Source of the DNA: Telmatactis stephensoni
Lineage: Eukaryota > Cnidaria > Anthozoa > Actiniaria > Isophelliidae
DNA: 64,000 nt
Direction: 5' to 3'
Assembly: GCA_029948255.1 (NCBI GenBank)
Contig: JALIZF010001585.1
Location: forward strand, 62,001-126,000
The notes beneath the pieces were generated by a model. The model ran no database searches and was not told where the DNA came from. It was given only the letters and a program-made list of their open reading frames with translations. Positions 1 through 9,088 of the stretch are shown piece by piece. Position numbers and translations under genes: made by a program. The first letter of the stretch is position 1, and each line of letters begins with the position of its first letter.

Positions 1-265
1 ACCCTCTAGGTCACTAGTGTCTCTCCCGTCCCCAAGTCCCCTTGGGGATTGTCTGGGACATCCCCTAACTGTCCCCTGTCCCTGGTCAACCCTCTAGGTC
101 ACTAGTGTCTCTCCCGTCCCCAAGTCCCCTTGGGGATTGTCTGGGACATCCCCTAACTGTCCCCTGTCCCTGGTCAACCCTCTAGGTCACTAGTGTCTCT
201 CCCGTCCCCAAGTCCCCTTGAGGATTGTCTGGGACATCCCCTAACTGTCCCCTGTCCCTGGTCAA
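1..265. repeat. 88-bp tandem repeat, left arm of a foldback
   Basis: Three head-to-tail units begin at 1, 89 and 177, each opening ACCCTCTAGGTCACTAGTG and closing with a CCCTGTCCCTGGTCA-type end. The units are nearly identical. Inverted copies of the same unit lie at 1274-1465, so this is one arm of a foldback-like structure. The array may continue off the left edge of the window. Confidence 0.9.
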
Positions 266-1273
266 CAATGAAATATTTCCGAGATTTAGGTAAGAAATTT
301 ATATCAACCATGTCTATTGGTGTTCCACGTTTTTATACCAACATAGCGGCTTGCATACTTGCATAACAGGAGTTAAACCTAGCAATTTTTTTTCAAAAGA
401 GAAGTGCCAGAAGTGCTGCGAGCAGTATACACATAATTCATGTAACTCTGAAGGAGTGTTTTGCAAATACAACATATTTATGATTGGTTAGCTATTTAAA
501 GTACTAGAGTAATAAACAAAGACAATAAGTCACTCCAGGCGGTCAATCCAAACAGCTTTAATGACGAAGCAAAACCTTTTATTGTAAAACTTTATAAATC
601 TTCGGAACAGTTTAAGTTCACTCAATCAATATCCGATATACAATATATAAACCGACTCTAATCATTTTCGCCAACGGAATAGAATTGAACACAATTATTA
701 ACAGTATAAATACGTTTGAAAGTTTGTGACTTTAATGACTCCTGACAGGAACGAATAATGTTTCTTCGTGTTTATAAATAAAACTGACAATCAAACTTAC
801 CAAGAATGTGTACTGCAAAACATTCAGCTCTAACGACATGTAAAGAGTCCAATCAAAGATCGAAAGATGCTCTTATTATAAAATGCATCACAGCACGCTT
901 GAGTACTGAAAATTAAGAGTTTCTTTACTTAATCAGTCGTCATCAATGGTAAATATAGCAGCATCGCCGCCTCACTCCAAGCACCAAACGTAAAAAATAG
1001 AGCTTTAGAACAACTATAATCGAAAACAATCAGCTCTAACGAGATCCCACGCTGTATACATGAACATCGTTGTCTCTTTTGCCCCCTTATTTTGATAGTC
1101 CCTCATTTTGATGACGTAAGTGCATGTGAAGTAAATTATTCGTTCTCTGCGAGACCCACCGCGATTAGTGTCGACTCGCTCGCTCGCTCGCATGAATCGA
1201 AACTGCATCTAAATGGCTTTTTCTGGTAACTTGTTTATAAAACAAAACTTGTTTCAATCCCACCCACTACTTG
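266..1273. other. AT-rich interior of the foldback, no gene seen
   Basis: About 1 kb of AT-rich sequence between the inverted 88-bp arms. The open frames are short and show no recognisable motif. A GCTCGCTCGCTCGC stretch near 1178 is the only notable local feature. If the arms are the ends of a mobile element, this is its noncoding core. Confidence 0.6.
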
Positions 1274-1465
1274 CCTAGAGGGTTGACCAGGGACAGGGGA
1301 CAGTTGGGGGATGTCCCAGACAATCCCCAAGGGGACTTGGGGACGGGAGAGACACTAGTAGCCTAGAGGGTAGATCAGGGACAGGGGACAGTTAGGGGAT
1401 GTCTTACGAACTCCCACTGGAGACTTGGGGATTGTCCCATGTGGACAGGGGACACCATAGGCCAG
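1274..1465. repeat. Inverted copies of the 88-bp unit, right arm of the foldback
   Basis: Two units in reverse orientation to 1-265. The first (1274-1362) is close to the left-arm units. The second (1363-1465) is more diverged after its first half. The two arms make a foldback element of roughly 1.46 kb. Confidence 0.85.
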
Positions 1466-2314
1466 TCCTGGACATCCCTCCCGTACTGTCAAGACCTCGG
1501 TCTGATATTTTCCAATACAGACCTCGCGCTCGGTTAATAACCCTTTATTATTCGCAAACACGAATTGTTTATTCATAATTGTCATAGCATTGGTATTATT
1601 TTTACATTAGGAATGTCTTGGTAACAAGAAAATCTGGAACAAAAAATTAGGGTAATATAACAGTATGTTTTGGAGGTCCATTAATCTAATTTATCGTAAT
1701 CTCTATGAGTAAATGAACTATAATTCGATTTTGGTTGATTACTTAGGCTTGTCGAGAGACAAAAAAATAATCATTAGGCAGAAAAATATAAATAACCCTG
1801 ACACTCTGAAGTGGTTTTAAAAATCTTGTAATGACTGAATCCGATAAGAAATAATCGAGATCAACACGTAAGCTTTATAAATGTCAAGAAATCCGGCTCA
1901 ATTTCACTGACTCAAATACACAACAAAGCCAAATAACGTCGAAAAACGAAATTTTGTATGAAAACACTTACAGTTATGCAAGAGATACAAACAAATTTCG
2001 TTTTTTGAAAATTCGTATCTCCTTGATTTTTCAACTGATATCCTTCAAACTTCACAGTTTTACTGATTTTGATATGCTCTTTCCAGCCATGGTAATTGTT
2101 TTTAAGTTTAGGAACTTTTGGAATTACACGAAAAAGCCGTTAGTATGAAATGAGTGCAGCAATTCACAAAATACGTCATTTACACGTATAAGATTGCAGA
2201 ATACGTCCGTTGGTAACAGTCACATTCGGATTCAGCATGAAAAATTAGTTTAGAATAGTTATGTTACCAACCTCTACCCCAAAATGCCTTCTGCACTTTT
2301 TGCGATCGACTTTT
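1466..2314. other. Noncoding AT-rich stretch
   Basis: No coding region, tRNA or clear terminal repeat was seen here. The longest open frame, at 1954-2148, has no recognisable domain. Confidence 0.5.
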
Positions 2315-2862
2315 TCAGTTTTGCGCCTTGCTTTGTTGTTTGAGCTGTCTTGTACTCAACAGGAAATTCTCAAAAACAATTTTGTAAAATGAAACTGAGG
2401 CATCAATAGAAATTAAGACCCATTGTTATTATTTTGTAGTGATATTTTTCTTCTTTTTTGTGAAATTTGGGTTTTGTTAAAATCCCAGTGAATCATACAC
2501 TGATGTGTCTTCGCACTTTATGCTTCCCAAAATAGTGCGGATTTCGTATGAGTGTGAAAAGGCCGCGGCACGGTCGCGGCGCGGTAACGCCAGAATTTTC
2601 GAGTGTTTTGATAGGAAACACGGCCTAGCACTGACACGGTCACGGCATGGCGCGGTCCTTTTCAAACTCATACGAAATCTGCACCAGACAGGACTACATG
2701 CTTAGTAACCGCACTACATGCTTGTCCAATTTGAAAATAGTTGACGTCGATAGCAGAAAATTTGACAAAGGAAAAGTACGACGATTTTATTTTCTTAAGT
2801 GGACATAAAAGTAACAAATGTACAATTTTATATTTTTATTTTAATTACCAACTTAAACATTT
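2315..2862. repeat. Dispersed repeat shared with 52705-53235
   Basis: Nearly identical in the same orientation to 52705-53235, for example CTGTCTTGTACTCAACAGGA and the stretch with AATCATACACTGATGTGTC. This copy carries a 150-bp MITE at 2535-2684 that the other lacks. It lacks the 121-bp MITE that the other carries at 53099-53219, and shows the uninterrupted site ACTTAAACAT at 2850-2860. Confidence 0.85.
2535..2684. mobile_element. 150-bp MITE with GTGCRGATTTCG termini
   Basis: Inverted ends of about 27 bp: GTGCGGATTTCGTATGAGT on the left, and GTGCAGATTTCGTATGAGT as the reverse complement of the right end. The core is GC-rich. The paralogous sequence near 52970 reads AAAATAGACAGGAC without the insert, so the borders are visible directly. 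The duplicated target seems to be an imperfect 3 bp (TAG on the left, CAG on the right). No coding capacity. Confidence 0.8.
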
Positions 2863-2960
2863 TTTATGCACGAGTTGAGAAGTATCAGAAAATGAACGAG
2901 TAGTGAGCGCAAGCGAGCGAGTGAGTTTTCTGATACGCATCAACGAGTGCATAAAAATCG
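2862..2960. repeat. Hairpin repeat, about 100 bp
   Basis: Starts TTTTTATGCACGAGTTGAGA and ends with the inverted GCATCAACGAGTGCATAAAA. Inner arms AGTATCAGAAAA and TTTTCTGATAC pair around a core of GAGCGCAAGCGAGCGAGTGAG. This is a palindromic MITE-like hairpin. Confidence 0.75.
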
Positions 2961-3079
2961 TACAAGCATTTTCCACTGTGTAATTTATTTATACCATATA
3001 TACTGAGATTTTGAAAATCAAAACACAAGATCATTAATAATGCTGTTTGGATAAGACTTTGATTTAAGATGTCTTTCGA

Positions 3080-3342
3080 AACTGGACAACATTCCTCGTA
3101 GCGACGATGGTTCGTACTCTTGTCCTTCCTTGGTTCGCACACACACACAATGAACTCACTTAAAAGCTCACAATGTCGGCTTGCTTCATGTTTCACCTTT
3201 GATTTTAAGAACGTCTGTCTACAAAGAGACATCTCTTGTTGTCTAGCTTTTTCACAGTATTTGGATTTTCTTGTTTCTGAATAAATGACTCCACTGAACC
3301 GTCGAACAACACAAACCTTGAGCTTTCTGACTCTGCAGCCAT
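3080..3342 (-). pseudogene. Possible relic of a KIAA1958/QRICH1-type (Crypton-derived) gene
   Basis: A short frame opens at 3342 and stops at 3205. It contains FIQKQENPNTVKKLDNKRC, which resembles the N-terminal QENxNTxKK block that I associate with KIAA1958/QRICH1-like, Crypton-derived proteins. A second frame further along contains ELLSEFIVCV, like the next conserved block of such proteins (LxxFxxxxR). The two blocks are in different frames with intervening stops, so if the resemblance is real this is a degraded piece. No recombinase catalytic residues are present. The assignment rests on two short motifs. Confidence 0.3.
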
Positions 3343-3375
3343 TTTCGCTTTTAGCAAGACATTCCAAAGGCGCCA

Positions 3376-3715
3376 AAAAATTTGTTTACAGTGAGTATTC
3401 GTCGTTCGCGTTTCCGATTGGACGAACTATATCTTTTCACTAGGAAAAAAATGGTTCGTCCAATCAGAGACGTGAACGACGTTTTTCACTAGTGAAAATA
3501 CATCGTTCACGTTTCTGATTGGCTGCTACTAGCGCACAAATGAAAATTTACTAAATGAAATTTTAGTGCGTAAATCTCAATATCTATGAAACAAAAAAAC
3601 GATACGTGCATTCTGATTGGCTGAGAGCAATGAACGAACGAGAATTTACTAAATAGAATTTTAGTGAGTAAATCTCGATATGTATAAAATAAAAACCTGT
3701 ACGCAGCACTTTCTA
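3376..3715. repeat. Palindrome plus about 105-bp tandem duplication with CCAAT-type motifs
   Basis: GTTCGCGTTTCCGATTGGACG (3400-3425) is answered by an inverted GTCCAATCAGAGACGTGAAC near 3452. Two direct units follow, near 3519 and 3614. Each has CTGATTGGCTG, then AATTTACTAAAT, then AATTTTAGTG and GTAAATCTC. The repeated ATTGG boxes could be promoter-like, but no gene follows. Confidence 0.6.
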
Positions 3716-6112
3716 TGAAGTAATCTCTATTTTTTAATAGTTTACGTACCTGTATTTTGTTCTCAAAATAATTGTGTTATATTTCATTTTAATTTTGCCA
3801 ACAAACATAATAAATATGCGAAAGACGCCTCGATAATGAGGCAAGTAACTCGATAATGAGAGGAAAATTTACAAAGAAAAGTGCAAAATTGGCACACAGA
3901 TTATGACCTCTAAAATTACATCTGGTCAATATTTCGACCTATTACCAGAGGGCTTTGATCGACGAAATGTTCAACTACCTTCAACATTAAGTTTTACTTT
4001 CTTGTCTGTGATTTGAATTCACGATGGGAATAAATATGACCTATTGTAGTTTTTGAATGATTTTGTATGTGATCAGTCATACCGTGTCATGTATTTTAGC
4101 CTTCGGGGGGGAGGGGAAGGATTCTAGAATGAACTCAAGCTGCTTTATTCCGTTTCAATAAATTGTATCTCGAGTCAAACGGCAAGCGATCGCATATTTT
4201 GGTTCTGCTCTGTTGTTCTCTGTACCAATAGCGGGATTATAAAGGATTTTTTGGCTAAGAATGTTCTTTTCTTCCATTTCTTCCAGCATTTGTAAATTCA
4301 TTTGAAGTGCTTGTCGAGTTTGTCAAAAATGTTTTTAATATTAGTTATAAAGCTTGTTTCCGTAAATAAACCTCTTTTGCAATTACCTTGCCCTTCCTTC
4401 AAAAAGACAGCGCGCGTGACCAAATTCCATCGTGACGAACAAACTAAATCCCTTAATCCTTCATGTCAATAATGCACCAATTCTATCGTCCTTAAACTAA
4501 TTCCTGAATTATTCTAGATTTTGGCGGTGTTTTCGAAATTGTAAAGCCGCATTAGCCAGCAGTCGATATTCAAACGACATTTTTTTACAAATTCCTCTGC
4601 CAAATCTTATTCCTACGTGCAATTTCTTTGAAACTTCCTTGACGGGCTTTTTTGGTCCCTATAGCAATGTTTTGACAGAGCAAAAAGAAAATCATTCGAA
4701 CCGATTTTACGTCAATGTCGGTGCAAAAAAATGAAAACAAAAATGTTTACGCGCAAACGCTGCATCGCGGAGCAGCAACGGTTTGAAGAGGGTTATGATG
4801 ATAATTCAAAAACTACTTTTTCCCAAATGATACACATATATACAGTATATAGATATATAATTATATACGTTTAGAATTTAAAGTAATTATGTGTGTGTAC
4901 TGACTCCAATGAAGAATAATGAATAATTAAAACTTCCTTATCTGTGATGCATTTCGTTCATGAAATGAGTTAATCTGCATAAAGTTTTATACCACTGCTA
5001 AGTACATGCATGTTTAACTTGTGAAATGGAATGGGCAGTTTTATTGGTGAAAATATGTTTCCTTTTCTGTTATGAATTCTATTCATAGTGTATATGTCAA
5101 TATGTCTCAGTGATGAGAATCCGTTCTTGAACCGCTACGTTCGGCTTGGATGAACAAGTGAGTTCACTGCAATTTTGTATTTAATCATTCAAAACTAATG
5201 AAATAAACTTGAGAACAGTCTTCGTGTTGATTTTAAAGTATTCAGGATATTTGGCTAAGGACGCTAAGTTGTATTTTGGTAGTTGGAAGAGATTCTTCTT
5301 ACCTGACTATGTGGACACAGAGGGAAACCTTTTACAAGTTCAATGTTGATCTTCAGTGACCATTTATATGCTAAACCGAACTACAAACGTTCCACATGAT
5401 ATAGCTACAATAGCTTCGAGGAGTAAACGATCCCAACTATATCATTAGGAAACTATCTAGCAATACAGATCAGTACCTATGGCCGAAAACCACTTTCTGA
5501 ACGTAGCTCGAAAGCAATTCGTTTGATAATGCTTAAATATCGAACTTACATCAACATCTGTCTCATTATTACTAATGAATTACCCCATGGATGGAAAACA
5601 CGTCCAAGAAAGTGATTATTACCGCTCTACGAACTACAAATATGTACTAAACTTAATTTACCTTAGTTTTCGCAGCTCAGAATTAGATGAAAACTGTCAT
5701 AATCATACAGACACACTATACATTTCCGACATTCATATCGTCCCACTTTTTATAGTGCATTCTGTCGCACGAATATTTTAGCGCCAAGTTTTTTCATGGT
5801 CAAATGACCAAGTTGAGTGATGTGATCCAAAGTACTTTTAATCAATCAAAATTGATCCATTATTCATTTACGATTCTTAAAAGCCGGGCTCCCTGTGCGT
5901 TATCATTGAAGTGCGACCTGTGAAGCTCGGAGTCTCGTTTGGAAACTTGCATTCAGACGGCGTCAATCAAATTACTCGACCGATACAAATTGTGATTCCC
6001 AAGAAAAAGTGCCTCAAATTGATGATAAAAGTTAATTATACATTTAAAGTTGATATTTATAAATATATAAATTTCGTTGCCGACTGAACTGAGTCCACAA
6101 CCAACCACAACC
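3716..6112. other. Noncoding stretch
   Basis: AT-rich sequence with no supported gene. The segment 4157-4245 (CAATAAATTG, TCTCGAGTCAAAC, TTTTGGTTCTG, CAATAGCGGGATTA) closely resembles 25535-25620, so both are probably copies of a dispersed repeat. TA-rich microsatellite sequence lies near 4840-4870. The 68-residue frame at 5575-5781 has no motif. Confidence 0.45.
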
Positions 6113-6114
6113 TA

Positions 6115-6270
6115 CAGCGGCGGCCAAAAATAGTTCGAACACCCCCGCTCCCCCAAATCAATGTTGGTTACCTTCTGGAAGTCCAGCGCCACGGCAAACC
6201 AGCCAACATTGGATAGGGGGAAAGGGGGTCATTACACAGGGAAGTGTTCGAAACCTTTTGTCCCCCGCTG
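6115..6270. mobile_element. 156-bp MITE with CAGCGG termini and TA flanks
   Basis: The left end is CAGCGGCGGCCAAAAATAGT followed by TCGAACAC. The right end, reverse-complemented, is CAGCGGGGGACAAAAGGTTT followed by CGAACACTT. Both ends are flanked directly by TA, consistent with a 2-bp TA target duplication. The interior has a second inverted pair around CAATGTTGG and CCAACATTG. Noncoding. Confidence 0.7.
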
Positions 6271-6396
6271 TAGATGCTTTTGTTGTGATCTATGAATAGT
6301 CCAGTCTTGATCTTTCGCTTTTGCCTTCATTGTTTTTGTTGCTGCCAGCAATGGGTCAAAGGGGGAACCCATCGCGACTCCATCCGTTTGTTCATG

Positions 6397-6865
6397 TAGA
6401 GGCTTTGCACCATCACGTGATGGCAGCCATGACAGGAGGCACAACAATAGAGTCTTTTCCCCCTTGGGAACTGAACTCTTTCTCATAGACCTTTTTGCCG
6501 TAACACTATTTTCCAACGTCGTGCATCTTGAAACAAAGAACTGCATCGTAGAAAGTGCGGAATGTTAACTTCTTTTGTTTGAAATAAACTTCCCTTTGTC
6601 TTCGAATCAAGAAAACATTAATGTGGCTCCAAGTTCTGTTGCTCGGAGCCTTATTTTTATGCGTTCTTAATTGGAAGACAAAGGGAAGTTCTATTTCAAA
6701 CAAAATAAGTTCTGTTCACATTCCGCACATTCTACGATGCAGTTCTTTGTTTCAAGATCAAAATAGTGTTACGGCAAAAAGGTCTCATGTAAACAAGATT
6801 AGTCCAGACTCCTTTGTTCTTACCTCCTGTCATGGCTGCCGTCTCGTGATGGTGCAAAGCCTCTA
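6397..6865. repeat. Large imperfect palindrome of about 470 bp
   Basis: The left arm (6397-6613) and right arm (6666-6865) are inverted copies: AGAGGCTTTGCACCATCACG against the reverse of CGTGATGGTGCAAAGCCTCT, and CTTCCCTTTGTCTTC against GAAGACAAAGGGAAG. The arms differ by several indels. The loop carries its own small hairpin (GGCTCC...GGAGCC). Open frames on both strands here are side effects of the palindrome. Confidence 0.8.
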
Positions 6866-7054
6866 TAGTTCTCGCATGCAAAAACTCTACAACTTGCTTA
6901 CAACTGTTGTAAGGTTTTATAACATGTAAAATAATTATCAACAGCGCACTAGCGGTAGGTAGACTGCTCATTTCTCAGTTGTCTCAGTATTTCGGTAATT
7001 GAACATAATTTTGAAGAACGAGATAGCCAGCCAAATGCTCCGTGTCAACATAAA

Positions 7055-7286
7055 GGCGATGTTACACGGGTCGATTGGCAACAACGATTTTCCGCGCAAC
7101 AAATGTTGCCCGTAGAGTTTATGCCGTGGAAAATACAAAACGCAACTATTTTTAGTAATATTTTTGCTTAGTGAACAAGTTGCAAATATTTGATATAAAT
7201 TGTAAAAACTTTTAGCGCAATATTATCAACCTGACCAAGTGTTACGCGGAAACTCGTTGTTGCCAATCGACCCGTGTAACATCACC
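7055..7286. mobile_element. TTAA-type MITE, GGTGATGTTACACGGG family
   Basis: Left terminus GGCGATGTTACACGGGTCGA after TAAA. Right terminus reverse-complements to GGTGATGTTACACGGGTCGA and is followed by TTAA at 7287-7290. The inverted ends extend about 45 bp through TTGGCAACAACGA. The TTAA flank suggests piggyBac-type mobilisation. Noncoding. Confidence 0.75.
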
Positions 7287-7477
7287 TTAAGGCATCATGT
7301 AAGTGAAGTTCCTGTATACCTCAGATCTCAAAAAAGGTTGTGCTTTCATTTGTTGCATACTGCGTATTACATAGTGCATACCAAGAACAAAATGTATTGT
7401 GAATTTAAAATTTTCATGATTTTTCATGCCTGAAATAAACCCAAGCACAGTGTCTACTTTGTTACATACATACTACG

Positions 7478-7546
7478 TATCAATACTATCAACATGGCCA
7501 AGTGTTGCGCGGAAAATCGTTGCCAATCGAACCTTGTAACATCACC
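7478..7546. mobile_element. Right-end fragment of the same TTAA MITE family
   Basis: CCAAGTGTTGCGCGGAAAAT through GTAACATCACC, then TTAA, repeats the right half of the element at 7055-7286 with several substitutions. No matching left terminus is nearby, so it is truncated, or half of a pair whose left end has decayed. Confidence 0.65.
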
Positions 7547-7930
7547 TTAAAATTTCTTGCATTTTATATGCAATTATATTTCAAGTCCAAAACACAGACA
7601 TGTGCAGACATGCGCAGACAAGTTTTGTTTAGCATGCGAAACCCCCAATCAAATGGGCAGAATTTTAGCATAGAGCCTAATATCCTTGGATGATTCAGGA
7701 ACTTTGTACCTTAAACTACACAATTGCAAGCTGTGGAGGAAGCAAAATACATAGAAATTACACAAATATATAAAAACAGTAGTCCAACGAAACTGATAGC
7801 CATTACGTTTACATTTCCACAGGAAGCCTTCAAGCTCAAATTCAGTTTTTAGAAACACATGTGCAGACAATTTGCCATCTGCTCAGAGAAGCCATTTGAA
7901 ACACTCGTGCTCTTGTTTCATCGTAAATTT

Positions 7931-8074
7931 GTATTAACCGAGCTTGGTCGGTCTGTACGGGAGAATCTTGACTCTGCCTTACCGAAGCGGAGCGAGTCTG
8001 GACTAGTACAGACCGAGCACATTCCGATCTTGATCACGATTCTCCCGTACAGACCGACCAAGCTCGGTTAATAC
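7931..8074. repeat. 144-bp hairpin MITE (also at 42744-42887)
   Basis: The two 37-bp ends are perfect inverted repeats, beginning GTATTAACCGAGCTTGGTCG and running through GTCTGTACGGGAGAATC. A roughly 70-bp loop lies between them. The copy in the second duplication differs by a single base in the loop (TTGATCACG against TTGGTCACG). It lies downstream of the CLN3-like gene. Confidence 0.85.
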
Positions 8075-8359
8075 GACCTAAGTAACTTGTTGCTTCCCTA
8101 TTCATATCATGGATTGATTTGCTTATATAGCTGTACGTAACGAATTTTACTACGTCAGAACTCTGGCATTAAAGCGCGTTCGAGAATATCGGGCATTTTC
8201 AGTGTTTTATAAACATTAACATTACTTTATAAATAAACATTGCTCTTTAATGGCTTGTCTGGTGGGCGATGAGTACTTTTACTAGCTAGGCAGACATAAA
8301 GTCACCGTTTCGTTGTCATTTGAGGTTCGTGGTTATTATTTTCAGAGTACAAGGGGTGC

Positions 8360-8720
8360 CTAAGGCCCCGTTCAAACGAGAACGCAAGTCGATGCAAGTT
8401 TAATTGCGTCCTCGTTTGAACACCTCTCAACGCAAGTCGATGGAAAATTCTCAGAAACTTTAAAGAAAAAAACAGCTAGCTGAAGGACAGCGAGAAAATC
8501 AGATTTGTTTTATTTGTAGGAGAGAAAATGTGCAGAAATTCGGACAAAAAAATAGGACAAACAACTTGTGAAGTTAAGCGTGGTGCGACTGTTCAAACGA
8601 GCCAAAACTTGCATCAACTTGCGATCAAATTTGAGTACGCTCAAACTGCTCGCAAGTCAATGAAAGTAGACGCAAGTCGATGCAAGTTGGTGCAAGTTGA
8701 TTGAGTTTCATGATGATTTA
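8360..8720. repeat. MITE-like repeat with GTTCAAACGAG termini
   Basis: GGCCCCGTTCAAACGAGAACGCAAGTCGATG is followed by inverted and direct echoes: CCTCGTTTGAAC near 8413, GTTCAAACGAG near 8591 and GACGCAAGTCGATGCAAG near 8668. The CGCAAGTCGATG core recurs at least three times. The same block occurs in copy B at 43180-43515. This is a composite of small inverted repeats with no coding potential. Confidence 0.55.
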
Positions 8721-8829
8721 TCAACATGCTAAATTGCAGCGATTTTTCATATATTTGCAGTTCCCCGCCAACGTCCTTAAAGGTATCATAACATATCAGC
8801 CTAGTATTTGAGGGCTACAGGTTTGTTAG

Positions 8830-8895
8830 TGCTATAATACGCACTATTATGTACTACCCTCTTAAAATAAAGTCTGTCTATCTATCTATCTAGCC
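8830..8895. repeat. Possible retroposon 3' tail with CTAT microsatellite
   Basis: ACCCTCTTAAAATAAAGTCTGTCTATCTATCTATC has an AATAAA-like box followed by a short tetranucleotide run, as at the 3' end of many LINE/SINE copies. The same sequence is at about 43670-43705. No coding part of a retroposon is attached. Confidence 0.4.
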
Positions 8896-9088
8896 AACAG
8901 ACAAGCTACTAATCTATTTTTGTGGCGCATATGTTTTTTGCAAATTATGACAAAAGGACAAAGTAGTAGCAAAGTCTAATAGAATGGACAATTATTACAA
9001 CGTTTCAGTGATCGCTATTGACTTACACCATTATAATATGTCATTAGACAACGCTTTATGAAATGTCATGTTGCGTACCGTTAAGTTT

